Origin: Clostridium sp. 12(A)
GTDB lineage: Bacteria; Bacillota; Clostridia; Lachnospirales; Lachnospiraceae
NCBI GenBank assembly: GCA_000526575.1
Contig: JAGI01000002.1
Location: 3,167,001-3,231,000 of the forward strand
Direction of reading: 5' to 3'
Length of the DNA: 64,000 nt
This document shows positions 25,369 through 32,746 of the stretch, piece after piece. Each line of letters starts with the position of its first letter. Position 1 is the first letter of the stretch. The position numbers were made by a program, and so were the translations under genes. A model generated the notes under the pieces. That model made no database searches and had not been told where the DNA came from. It saw nothing but the letters and a program-made list of their open reading frames with translations.

Positions 25369-26223
25369 ATGAAAGATGGGCTAACTAAAAATCCGGTGAA
25401 ATGCATCTTGGTCATTTATATGATATGTTTTCTATTTAGAATATTGGAATACATGGTAATGCGTACAGATTACAGTATATTTGGAGAAGCATTCCTTCAT
25501 AAGCTGACAGGAATTATAATACTAGCTTTGACACTGCGTTACTTTTCACTCAGCTGGTCAAGTGTAGGATTTACAAGCAAGTTGGTTGTTAGATATTTGC
25601 TTTATGGTTTGACTTTAGGTGCTGCTGTTTATTTTGCTGCATATGGATCTGAAATTTTGATACAGCAGTTAAACGGTAATAATCCTGAGTTGCAAATCTA
25701 TGTGACTAGCTATGGAATACATGGCAATATGAGAATCCAGACTGGATTGTTATTTTTTATTTTTTGCGTGGTGGGAAATATAATTAATGTCATTATGGAA
25801 GAAGGCATCTTCAGGGGACTCTTTATTCGAATGTTAGAGACCAGATGTACGTTTCTAAAAGCAGCCATTATTTCCTCCATACTTTTTGGTTTCTGGCATA
25901 TTGCAGCTCCTTTTCGCAGTCTGCTGGATGGAGAAATAAGTGGCACAGGAATGATATTGTCAGCAATTATGCTTATATTAACAACAGGAATTACAGGTGT
26001 AAAGTTTTGTTTGCTGACTAAAATTACTGGTTCACTTTGGATGGCTATGGCAGATCATTTTTTAAATAACACCATAATTAATCTTTTACATATAACCACC
26101 AGCTCTGGTATTGATGAAATGCAGGTGATCCGAATTTCAATTGCTCAAACGGTATCATTCTTAATTGTACTTTTTATTTATATAAAAAGCAGAGCGAATC
26201 AAAAGATAACATTTCGTACTTAG
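25369..26223 (+). CDS. CPBP-family intramembrane metalloprotease (CAAX/Abi type)
   Basis: 284 residues with about eight membrane helices. The family catalytic motifs are present: EEGIFRG with Glu144-Glu145 and Arg149, FGFWH with His177, and ADHFLNN near the C-terminus. Members act in prenyl-protein-like processing, bacteriocin self-immunity or unknown roles; no bacteriocin gene is nearby. ATAGGAG precedes the ATG. Confidence 0.88.
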   Translation: MKDGLTKNPVKCILVIYMICFLFRILEYMVMRTDYSIFGEAFLHKLTGIIILALTLRYFSLSWSSVGFTSKLVVRYLLYGLTLGAAVYFAAYGSEILIQQLNGNNPELQIYVTSYGIHGNMRIQTGLLFFIFCVVGNIINVIMEEGIFRGLFIRMLETRCTFLKAAIISSILFGFWHIAAPFRSLLDGEISGTGMILSAIMLILTTGITGVKFCLLTKITGSLWMAMADHFLNNTIINLLHITTSSGIDEMQVIRISIAQTVSFLIVLFIYIKSRANQKITFRT

Positions 26224-26270
26224 GTCTTATTCGGTTGAGGATTAAATAGATGTCTCTTCTTGAAACGCTA

Positions 26271-26323
26271 AAAGATGCCGTAAATCAGCTTCCAGAGGAA
26301 AACTGGTTTACGACATCTTTTTT
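26271..26323 (+). terminator. Terminator after the CPBP gene
   Basis: AAAGATGCCGTAAATCAG (26271-26288) pairs with CTGGTTTACGACATCTTT (26303-26320) with a mismatch and a wobble; TTTTTT closes it. Confidence 0.85.
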
Positions 26324-26468
26324 CTGATTATAATGAGATAACCAGTGTTATGCTATTGTGGCTTTTAATCTACAATAACTCGCAATGTATCAATTGTAAA
26401 TAATGATTGTACACTGAAATGGTATATGTTACCATAATAATATGAGATAATCGTGTACAAGGTGGTGG

Positions 26469-26484
26469 CCTCCCTGAGGGGAGG
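26469..26484 (+). promoter_or_regulatory. Hairpin that sequesters the toxin ribosome site
   Basis: CCTCCC (26469-26474) pairs perfectly with GGGAGG (26479-26484) across a TGAG loop. The right arm is the Shine-Dalgarno sequence of the toxin, so translation would be intrinsically low, as in other type I toxin mRNAs. Confidence 0.75.
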
Positions 26485-26492
26485 TGATGCTG

Positions 26493-26576
26493 ATGTTTGA
26501 CTTTAAGGACTTAATGCAGTTCGGAATGTTCATCATTGCATTGCTTGCCTTTATCTATTCGCTGATAAAGAAGTAA
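26493..26576 (+). CDS. Small hydrophobic type I toxin (holin-like toxin family)
   Basis: A 27-residue peptide, MFDFKDLMQFGMFIIALLAF followed by IYSLIKK. It has an acidic N-terminus, one membrane helix (about 10-24) and a basic tail, the layout of the small 'putative holin-like toxin' peptides and of Fst/TxpA-type toxins that insert in the cell's own membrane. ATG 26493 is eight bases after GGGGAGG; an in-frame ATG at 26487 is too close to it. The leader hairpin hides the ribosome site, and a convergent antisense promoter and shared bidirectional terminator lie just downstream. The family is inferred by eye, but the module architecture supports it. Confidence 0.75.
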   Translation: MFDFKDLMQFGMFIIALLAFIYSLIKK

Positions 26577-26582
26577 GTACAT

Positions 26583-26676
26583 AAAAAACCGCCCCTTGTA
26601 CTCTGACCGGAGCAGGGGCGATCTTTCAAACCATTATTCCGAGGTCAACCACTTTGTGGGCGGTTATCTCTTTTAT
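26583..26676 (-). ncRNA. Predicted antisense antitoxin RNA
   Basis: A minus-strand promoter at 26711-26683 would start an RNA near 26676 running towards the toxin gene. It would end at a minus-strand terminator made by the GC-rich hairpin at 26590-26620 followed by TTTTTT (complement of 26583-26588). The roughly 94-base RNA overlaps the 3' untranslated part of the toxin mRNA, as in fst/RNAII and txpA/RatA modules. Confidence 0.6.
26588..26665. terminator. Bidirectional terminator region of the toxin module
   Basis: CGCCCCT (26590-26596) pairs with AGGGGCG (26614-26620), a GC-rich stem flanked by ATCTTT on one side and a T-run on the minus strand. An outer AACCGCCC (26587-26594) can alternatively pair with GGGCGGTT (26658-26665), a mutually exclusive long-range structure. 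Confidence 0.7.
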
Positions 26677-26682
26677 ATAAAC

Positions 26683-26711
26683 ATATTAGCATATTTCGTA
26701 AGGTATTTCAA
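26683..26711 (-). promoter_or_regulatory. Promoter of the antitoxin RNA
   Basis: On the minus strand TTGAAA (26711-26706), 17-base spacer, TAATAT (26688-26683). It points towards the toxin gene and has no open reading frame downstream. Confidence 0.6.
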
Positions 26712-26850
26712 GTCCATAGTTCCTTCTAGGGTACACATGGAACCATCTTTATTTATTATACGAATCAAGTAAAGAACGTATTTTAAGAAAAATGTAAATC
26801 AATCTTTTTATGCAGTATAATCCAGATGGGGTATAATTGTGGGTACGCAC

Positions 26851-26879
26851 TTGATTTTTCCCTCCCACTATGCTATAGT
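26851..26879 (+). promoter_or_regulatory. queT promoter
   Basis: TTGATT (26851-26856), 17-base spacer, TATAGT (26874-26879). Transcription would begin near 26886, giving a leader of about 105 bases that holds an imperfect GTGAA...CTCTT/AAGAG...TTCAC hairpin (26898-26927) and then the preQ1 riboswitch. Confidence 0.75.
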
Positions 26880-26937
26880 ATGACCCGTAATAAGGCCGTG
26901 AAGCTCTTGATATTATAAGAGATTTCACAAAATCAGA

Positions 26938-26990
26938 CCGGTGTGTTCGAGACCTTCCACACCTAAAACAAAACTAAAGGAGAACAGAAT
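26938..26990 (+). promoter_or_regulatory. preQ1-I riboswitch before queT
   Basis: The compact H-type pseudoknot of class I preQ1 riboswitches: stem GGTGTG (26940-26945) / CACACC (26958-26963), a loop TTCGAGACCTTC with the preQ1-contacting C-containing segment, and an A-rich tail TAAAACAAAACTAAAGGAG (26964-26982). The tail's last bases are the queT ribosome site, so preQ1 binding should pair the loop with AAGG and block translation. Confidence 0.88.
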
Positions 26991-27494
26991 ATGAATTACA
27001 AATCTTCAGGGAAAACTTATTTCTTGGTTTTTTCCGCAGCCATTGCAGCCATCTATACCGTGCTGACCATGGTCTTTGCACCCATCAGCTTTGGTCCCAT
27101 TCAGTTTCGGATTTCAGAGATTCTCTGCATCCTTCCCTTTTTTACCCCGGCGGCGATTCCAGGCTTATTCATCGGGTGTCTGCTGTCAAACTTTTTATGC
27201 GGTGCGGCTTTGCTTGATGTAATTTTTGGAAGTCTTGCTACGCTGATCGGAGCCATTGGCTCTTATATGCTGCGTAAAAATCAGTGGCTGGTATGCATTC
27301 CCCCAATCGTAGCCAATACCATCGTCATTCCCTGGGTTCTGCGCTTTGCCTACGGCTCCCAGGATTTTATCTGGTATGCCATGGTGACGGTTGGAATGGG
27401 AGAGATACTTGCTATTGGAGTTCTCGGTAATCTTTTTTTAGGCGTATTGACCCGCTACAAGCACATAATCTTTGGACGTTTTATAACAGAATAA
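26991..27494 (+). CDS. queT: QueT-family queuosine precursor transporter
   Basis: 167-residue integral membrane protein with five or six helices, taking up queuosine precursors such as preQ1; it resembles the S component of an energy-coupling factor transporter. Family segments: AAIAAIYTVLTMVFAPISFGPIQFRISEIL and VANTIVIPWVLRFAYG. The preQ1-I riboswitch in the leader, ending in its ribosome site, supports the assignment independently. It appears monocistronic, with a terminator 16 bases after the stop. Confidence 0.93.
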   Translation: MNYKSSGKTYFLVFSAAIAAIYTVLTMVFAPISFGPIQFRISEILCILPFFTPAAIPGLFIGCLLSNFLCGAALLDVIFGSLATLIGAIGSYMLRKNQWLVCIPPIVANTIVIPWVLRFAYGSQDFIWYAMVTVGMGEILAIGVLGNLFLGVLTRYKHIIFGRFITE

Positions 27495-27509
27495 AGTGAA
27501 ATCCATATA

Positions 27510-27548
27510 AAAACTTCCGCTCCATGAATATGGCCGGAAGTTTTTTCG
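27510..27548 (+). terminator. Terminator after queT
   Basis: AAAACTTCCG (27510-27519) pairs with CGGAAGTTTT (27535-27544) and is followed by further T residues. Confidence 0.9.
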
Positions 27549-27575
27549 TTCTCATTCTACAAATAATTGCAAAAA

Positions 27576-27631
27576 GTTACATTTTGTAATAAAATATTTT
27601 TGAACAACTAAAAATGTAACTGGTATGTAAC
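27576..27631 (+). promoter_or_regulatory. Repeated ATGTAAC motifs before the triple-repeat protein gene
   Basis: GTTACAT (27576-27582) is followed by two direct copies of its complement, ATGTAAC (27614-27620 and 27625-27631), exactly 11 bases apart. This helical phasing suggests a regulator site. Two TATAAT-like sequences (about 27642-27656) follow. Confidence 0.4.
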
Positions 27632-27670
27632 CGCAGCTGTATATAATAAATATAATCTATAAGGACGACG

Positions 27671-28471
27671 GTGATTAAAATGGCAATTGGTAGAATGAGC
27701 GTGGTTAGCGAGGCAGACCGATATCTGACAATAGCAGTGGATTCCTACGATGACTGGGAAATAAAGGGAGCAATCTTTCAAAGAGAAGACTCTTTTGGAG
27801 TCCTGTTTCGCAGTTTTTCAGAGATGATCAAAAATATGGACCATTTATTTGATTCTGTAGGAGCTCCAAAGCAGACCTTTCAGATACGCAGTCTCCCCGG
27901 TTCCGACCCTGGGGATTCTGAAATTGAGAGAATCAAAAGGAGCGACAGAAAGGGAGCCTTAACAACCATTCGCATCTATCTACGCTTCCGGTACCATGCC
28001 TGTTGGCAGGGAACCATGATTTGGGACGATGGAAACAGAACTGCTTCCTTTGACAGTGTGCTTCAATTTATAATGGTTACCGATGCTGTGCTGAGAAAAG
28101 GCGATGGGTTAGGAGAGGAAGAGGTTGAAGAGCTCTTAAGCCAGGCGTCGTTTGAACGCTGGTCATTACCCCTTGGGGGAAATTACATGGACATCAGCAT
28201 AACAGAAGGCCATGATCCGGTGACTGGTATCCACTATGGAAGACTGATTTCCAAAGAAGCCTCAGAGGAGTTAATAAGAACTGGTCAGAAGGCCTCATTT
28301 TCCGTGAAGGTCATGTTTCGGGAGCACTGTACCTGGCAGGGAATGATCTACTGGCGGGAAGGTAAATCACAGCAGACCTTCCGAAGCTTTAAAGAGATGA
28401 TTTATATGATATCGTTTGTGGTTAAGACGACTCTGGAAGAAGGGGAGCCTCTGGCAGCAGGCAGGTCCTGA
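27671..28471 (+). CDS. Unknown protein with three internal repeats
   Basis: 266 residues, soluble, not recognised. Three copies of a unit of about 40 residues can be aligned by eye: WEIKGAIFQREDSF...FRSFSEMIKNMDHL (about 29-62), WQGTMIWDDGNRTASFDSVLQFIMVTDAVL (about 112-141) and WQGMIYWREGKSQQTFRSFKEMIYMISFVV (about 222-251). The pattern is a W-x-G beta segment, a short Gly/Asp turn, then F-x-S-F and an amphipathic helix. The GTG at 27671 is five bases after AAGGA; an ATG at 27680 is the alternative. It stands alone between two terminators. No function is assigned. Confidence 0.7.
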   Translation: MIKMAIGRMSVVSEADRYLTIAVDSYDDWEIKGAIFQREDSFGVLFRSFSEMIKNMDHLFDSVGAPKQTFQIRSLPGSDPGDSEIERIKRSDRKGALTTIRIYLRFRYHACWQGTMIWDDGNRTASFDSVLQFIMVTDAVLRKGDGLGEEEVEELLSQASFERWSLPLGGNYMDISITEGHDPVTGIHYGRLISKEASEELIRTGQKASFSVKVMFREHCTWQGMIYWREGKSQQTFRSFKEMIYMISFVVKTTLEEGEPLAAGRS

Positions 28472-28489
28472 TAATATGTGTCATAAATA

Positions 28490-28528
28490 GCACTTTACAG
28501 GTCATAGAATCTGTAAGGTGCATTTTTT
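28490..28528 (+). terminator. Terminator after the triple-repeat protein gene
   Basis: GCACTTTACAG (28490-28500) pairs with CTGTAAGGTGC (28511-28521), then ATTTTTT. Confidence 0.88.
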
Positions 28529-28683
28529 CATATCATAGAAATGGCGTCCTGGATTCTAATGTAGATTTTCTCTGTGCTTTCTTATATAATAGAGAAGAAA
28601 GAGTTGACTTTCCAGAAGAAAAGCAGTAAAAGTAAGTGAACATAGTACGATATACCGAATACAAAATTAAGGATGGAAAAAAC

Positions 28684-30063
28684 ATGTATCAGATTGATTT
28701 TAATAAACCGGAAGCAATACATTTTATTGGTATCGGCGGCATCAGCATGAGCGGGCTTGCAGAGATACTCATTGATGAAGGCTTTACAGTCTCCGGCTCC
28801 GATGCCCATGAGTCAGATCTTACCCGTCACTTAGAGGCAAAAGGAGCAACAGTCGCTTACGGTCAGAGAGCAGAAAACATCACAGATGAGATTGATGTAG
28901 TAGTATATACAGCAGCCGTTCACCCGGATAACCCTGAATTTATGAGAGCAAGCGAAAAAGGAATTCCCATTTTGACCAGAGCAGAGCTTCTGGGACAGAT
29001 GATGAAAAATTATGAGAATGCCATCGCTGTTTCCGGCACCCACGGTAAGACCACCACAACTTCCATGATTACAGAGGTTCTCCTGTGTGCGGATACAGAT
29101 CCCACTATTTCAGTTGGAGGTATACTAAATTCCATCAGCGGAAATATTCGTGTGGGCGGCCCGGATTTGTTTGTAACAGAAGCGTGCGAATATACCAATA
29201 GCTTCTTATCCTTTTACCCTACCACAGCAGTTATATTAAATATAGAAGCAGACCATCTTGATTTTTTTAAGGATTTAAAAGATATACGCCATTCCTTCCG
29301 TCTCTTTGCAGAGAAGCTGCCGGAGAAGGGCTTACTAGTAATAAACAAAGATATCGACCACATGGAGGACATCATAGAAGGACTTCCCTGTAAGGTGATC
29401 ACCTTTGGAAAGAATGAGGACAGTAGATATCAGGCCAAGAATATACGGTTTGATGAACTGGCAAGAGCGACCTACGAGCTTTACGTGGATGGGGAAGAGG
29501 TTGATACGGTAACGCTGGGAGTCTCCGGAGAGCATAATGTGTATAACTCTCTGTCCGCCGCAGCGGTATGCCATGAACTTGGTATTTCCATGGAGATGAT
29601 CAAAAAAGGATTAAAGCGTTTTACAGGAACGAACCGCCGTTTCGAAAAGAAAGGGGAGCTTTCCGGTGTGACCATCATTGATGATTATGCCCACCACCCC
29701 CAGGAAATAAGAGCGACTCTGGAAACAGCAAAGCATTATCCGCATAAGAAACTCTGGGTTGTTTTCCAGCCCCATACTTATACACGTACCAGAGCGTTTT
29801 TAGACGAATTTGCAGAATCCTTATCCTTAGCGGATGAGGTAATCCTGGCAGATATTTATGCGGCCAGAGAAACCGACAATTTAGGCATCAGTTCCAGAGA
29901 TATTGCAGATAGAATCGAGAAAATGGGAGTAAAAGTACACTACATCCCATCTTTTGAAGAAATAGAAACATTTATTTTAGAAAATTGTATACACGGTGAT
30001 TTGTTGATAACTATGGGAGCCGGAGACATTGTAAAAGTGGGAGAAAACCTGTTAGGAGTATAG
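28684..30063 (+). CDS. murC: UDP-N-acetylmuramate--L-alanine ligase
   Basis: 459-residue Mur ligase adding L-alanine to UDP-MurNAc in peptidoglycan synthesis. The N-terminal UDP-binding motif is FIGIGGISMSGLA, the ATP loop GTHGKTTTTSM, and the middle and C-terminal domains contain EADHLDFF, NRRFEKKGE and DDYAHHP, all typical of MurC. ATG 28684 is used; the longer in-frame extension to 28636 has no matching family sequence. A terminator hairpin follows the stop. It is apart from any mur/fts cluster; murG is 30 kb away in this window. Confidence 0.95.
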   Translation: MYQIDFNKPEAIHFIGIGGISMSGLAEILIDEGFTVSGSDAHESDLTRHLEAKGATVAYGQRAENITDEIDVVVYTAAVHPDNPEFMRASEKGIPILTRAELLGQMMKNYENAIAVSGTHGKTTTTSMITEVLLCADTDPTISVGGILNSISGNIRVGGPDLFVTEACEYTNSFLSFYPTTAVILNIEADHLDFFKDLKDIRHSFRLFAEKLPEKGLLVINKDIDHMEDIIEGLPCKVITFGKNEDSRYQAKNIRFDELARATYELYVDGEEVDTVTLGVSGEHNVYNSLSAAAVCHELGISMEMIKKGLKRFTGTNRRFEKKGELSGVTIIDDYAHHPQEIRATLETAKHYPHKKLWVVFQPHTYTRTRAFLDEFAESLSLADEVILADIYAARETDNLGISSRDIADRIEKMGVKVHYIPSFEEIETFILENCIHGDLLITMGAGDIVKVGENLLGV

Positions 30064-30081
30064 TTATCCACATTATCCACA
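30064..30081 (+). promoter_or_regulatory. Two tandem DnaA boxes
   Basis: Two abutting perfect copies of TTATCCACA (30064-30072 and 30073-30081), the consensus DnaA box of both Bacillus and E. coli. The second overlaps the left arm of the murC terminator. Confidence 0.7.
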
Positions 30082-30124
30082 TAGTTTTCAACATTTTATG
30101 TTAAGAAACTATGTGGATTTTTTG
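30075..30124 (+). terminator. murC terminator
   Basis: ATCCACATAGTTT (30075-30087) pairs perfectly with AAACTATGTGGAT (30106-30118), followed by TTTTT. Confidence 0.88.
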
Positions 30125-30227
30125 ATTTACATAATTTAAAGTCTTACAATTTACAAAATCTCGGTTTTATCAGCAAATCGACAGGATTGGAAATGAAAAT
30201 CCAAATTATGTATACCAGATTTCCACA

Positions 30228-30262
30228 TTATCCACAGTTTCCACAATTCATTTGGTGGATAA
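30228..30262. promoter_or_regulatory. Two further DnaA boxes upstream of dnaD
   Basis: A perfect TTATCCACA at 30228-30236 and, on the opposite strand, TTATCCACC (30262-30254, one mismatch). They lie about 50-75 bases upstream of the predicted dnaD transcription start. Confidence 0.65.
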
Positions 30263-30291
30263 CTGCCCCTATTTTCTTTTCTAAGGACCTG

Positions 30292-30300
30292 TGGTATGAT
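30292..30300 (+). promoter_or_regulatory. Extended -10 promoter of dnaD-dnaC
   Basis: TGGTATGAT (30292-30300) fits an extended -10 element (TGn-TATGAT) with no good -35, which suits a promoter responsive to an upstream-bound protein such as DnaA. Confidence 0.5.
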
Positions 30301-30325
30301 AAGAGCATGATAAAAAGGTGAGGTT

Positions 30326-31366
30326 ATGTCAGTGAATGTAAAGAGCAGTTTAAGGATCAGCGCTACAGTGATATCCAACGATTTCATAGATGAATATATG
30401 GCCATGGCCAATGGAGAATACATCAAAGAATATTTGTTTCTCATGCGTCATGAGGGGGAAGAAGTGACCATATCCATGATCGCGGATGCACTGAACCACA
30501 CGGAAGCAGATGTGGCTCGCGCTCTGGCATACTGGAAAAAGGCAGGAGTGCTTATGGAGGAGATTCCCCTTAAGGCAGAACCATCTAAGGCTGTCTCTGA
30601 GACTGCCTGCTCCGGAGCTGTGCCTGAAGTACAGACAAAGCCTCAGACACCTGCAAAAAGAACCCCCTATTCCCCTGAGAAGATAAGCGGGCTTGCAGGA
30701 GATGAGGATTTTTCTCAGCTTCTTTACATTGCACAAAAGTACATGAACAAGGTATTTACCCAAAGAGAATGCGAAGTATTTGCATATCTTTATGATGGTC
30801 TTCATATGCCATCTGAACTCCTGGAATACGTGGTGGAATACTGCGTCCAGGGAGGGCACTCAAGCATTCGATACATAGAGACCGTTGCCATCAGCTGGCA
30901 TGAGAAGGGAATCAGGACTGTTGATGAGGCAAAGAACAGTGCTGTATCATTTTCCAAGGATTCCTATGCAGTTATGAGGGCCTTTGGATTAAATGACAGA
31001 AATCCGGGATCTTTGGAGCGGGAGTTTATGGACCGCTGGTTTACTACCTATGGCTTTACCAGAGAGATCGTGATAGAGGCCTGCAACCGAACCTTATCCG
31101 CCACTCATTCCCCCAGCTTCCCCTATGCAGATAAGATTTTAGAGGGCTGGAAAAAGGCTGGAGTCCGTACCATGGAAGAAATCAAACGGCTGGACGAGCA
31201 GTACGCAGAACGGGTGAAAAGCGGAGATATAAAGAGCGGAAAGAAGCAGACAGCCCAGGGGTCAGCAACAAAGCCAAGGGCCGGACAGAATCAGTTTCAG
31301 AACTTTCCTCAAAGAGAGATTGATTACGATGCACTGATTCTGGAGCAACTGACAAAGCAGCAGTAG
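30326..31366 (+). CDS. DnaD-domain replication initiation protein
   Basis: 346 residues. The N-terminal part (about 1-85) is a winged-helix DnaD/DnaB-like oligomerisation region, then a Pro/Lys linker, then two DnaB_2 (DnaD C-terminal) domains at about 115-195 and 205-285, the latter with the terminal motif FPYADKILEGWKKAG (YxxxI...W type). Such proteins remodel DNA at the origin and restart sites and help load the DnaC/DnaB helicase. The gene precedes the helicase-loader-like gene by 36 bases, and the upstream region holds four DnaA-box sequences. Confidence 0.9.
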   Translation: MSVNVKSSLRISATVISNDFIDEYMAMANGEYIKEYLFLMRHEGEEVTISMIADALNHTEADVARALAYWKKAGVLMEEIPLKAEPSKAVSETACSGAVPEVQTKPQTPAKRTPYSPEKISGLAGDEDFSQLLYIAQKYMNKVFTQRECEVFAYLYDGLHMPSELLEYVVEYCVQGGHSSIRYIETVAISWHEKGIRTVDEAKNSAVSFSKDSYAVMRAFGLNDRNPGSLEREFMDRWFTTYGFTREIVIEACNRTLSATHSPSFPYADKILEGWKKAGVRTMEEIKRLDEQYAERVKSGDIKSGKKQTAQGSATKPRAGQNQFQNFPQREIDYDALILEQLTKQQ

Positions 31367-31402
31367 TTATTTACATAGGGCAGCAAAAGAATGGAGGTAA
31401 TT

Positions 31403-32404
31403 ATGGCGCTGAGCAATTCACAGTACGACGCCATCATGAGGGCATACGGGCAGCAGCAGTTTAAGAACCGTCATGAGCAGGAAGAACGGATTGCAAACGT
31501 TTATGAGAGGATACCGGTAATCAGGGAGCTTGACCAATCCATTAGTACGAGAGCGGTTGCCTGTGCCAGGAGACTCCTGGAAGGAGATAAAGAAGCCTTA
31601 AAAGAGCTTCGCAGCGAGATAGCTGATTTAAGAGAGCAGAAGACAGTGCTGTTACGATCTGCAGGGTTTTCCTCCGACTATATGGAGATGCAGTACCGCT
31701 GCAAAGACTGTAAGGACACCGGATATGCCGAAGGAGTGAAATGCCACTGCTTCCGCCAGTCGGAGATGAAGTATCTTTATGCTCAGTCAAACATTGAACA
31801 AATCGTGGCAATCGAGAACTTTCAAACCTTTTCCACGGATTATTTTGATGATACCAGAGTCATTCCCCAATTAAACCGGACGGTAAGGCAATATATGGCC
31901 CAGGTGGCAGAAACCTGTAAAAACTTTGTCCATACGTTCTCCAAAGAGCGGGGAAACCTATTATTTACAGGTCCAACAGGTGTGGGAAAAACCTTTCTCA
32001 CCAACTGCATCGCAAAGGAGCTGATCGATCAGTATTATTCGGTCATCTATTTGTCTGCCAATGATCTGTTTGAGGTGTTTTCCAAAAACCGGTTTGATTA
32101 TGACGACGAAGATGATATGAGAGGCATGTATCAGTATATTCTAGACTGTGATCTTTTAATCATTGATGATCTGGGAACAGAGCTTAACAACAGCTTTACT
32201 TCATCAGAGCTGTTTTACTGCATCAATGAACGGCTTAATTCCTCAAAGTCTACTATTATATCCACCAATCACCCCATCAATGAATTAAGGGACCGATACA
32301 CAGAACGAGTTACGTCCAGACTGATCAGCCGTTATACGGTCATTCCTTTGTACGGGGATGATATCCGTATTAAGAAAAAAGCAGGAAAAGTCAGCGACCG
32401 ATAG
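31403..32404 (+). CDS. DnaC/DnaI-like helicase loader ATPase
   Basis: 333-residue AAA+ protein expected to load the replicative helicase. The N-terminal domain has a zinc motif with Cys100, Cys103, Cys114 and Cys116 (CKDC...CHC), as in DnaI. The ATPase domain has Walker A GPTGVGKT (190-197), Walker B LLIIDDLG and sensor I IISTNHP, with arginine-finger region DRYTERVTSRL. ATG 31403 follows GGAGG; an in-frame ATG at 31391 overlaps that site. It is paired with the DnaD-domain gene, as in other Clostridia. Confidence 0.9.
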   Translation: MALSNSQYDAIMRAYGQQQFKNRHEQEERIANVYERIPVIRELDQSISTRAVACARRLLEGDKEALKELRSEIADLREQKTVLLRSAGFSSDYMEMQYRCKDCKDTGYAEGVKCHCFRQSEMKYLYAQSNIEQIVAIENFQTFSTDYFDDTRVIPQLNRTVRQYMAQVAETCKNFVHTFSKERGNLLFTGPTGVGKTFLTNCIAKELIDQYYSVIYLSANDLFEVFSKNRFDYDDEDDMRGMYQYILDCDLLIIDDLGTELNNSFTSSELFYCINERLNSSKSTIISTNHPINELRDRYTERVTSRLISRYTVIPLYGDDIRIKKKAGKVSDR

Positions 32405-32451
32405 ACGGATAAAAGATATTGAGTTGACATAAAATAAAGTGATTACCAAAG

Positions 32452-32481
32452 AGCATACGGCCTGTCTGGTCGTGTGCTTTT
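32452..32481 (+). terminator. Terminator after the helicase loader gene
   Basis: AGCATACG (32452-32459) pairs with CGTGTGCT (32471-32478), followed by TTTTAT. The 32405-32746 gap otherwise holds the repeats and promoter of the PRPP synthetase gene. Confidence 0.75.
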
Positions 32482-32581
32482 ATATGGCAGTAGAAGCTTA
32501 AGAAGTGAATAGACCCGTACATGTGACCATCACAGATACAGGCACATAAGATGTGTGGAGTTTTGAAGAAGCTTACATATT

Positions 32582-32662
32582 ATTCCATATTTTTCCACAT
32601 ATGGAATCAGCGGGAATAAATCAGGAAAAATCATGAAGGTTACTTGAGAAAATATATGGAAT
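32582..32662. repeat. ATTCCATAT inverted and direct repeats before the PRPP synthetase promoter
   Basis: ATTCCATAT (32582-32590) and ATATGGAAT (32599-32607) form a perfect 9-bp inverted repeat with an 8-base gap; a third copy ATATGGAAT is at 32654-32662, 14 bases before the -35. No T-run, so an operator is more likely than a terminator. Confidence 0.6.
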
Positions 32663-32675
32663 CCTTTTGATTGTC

Positions 32676-32704
32676 TTGACTAAAGCGGCACATAATGTTA
32701 TAAA
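32676..32704 (+). promoter_or_regulatory. Promoter of the PRPP synthetase gene
   Basis: TTGACT (32676-32681), 17-base spacer, TATAAA (32699-32704). Confidence 0.8.
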
Positions 32705-32746
32705 AGAACCGTTGCATTGTATTTAGATACGTTGGAGGAGAAAAGA

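Noticed and set aside
26487-26576. Phage holin remnant
   Set aside because: No other phage gene is nearby, and the peptide is too short; hidden ribosome site and antisense promoter fit a type I toxin better.
30064-30325. Chromosomal origin oriC
   Set aside because: DnaA boxes are present, but dnaA, dnaN, rpmH and a clear AT-rich unwinding element are absent, so only a DnaA-binding cluster is claimed.
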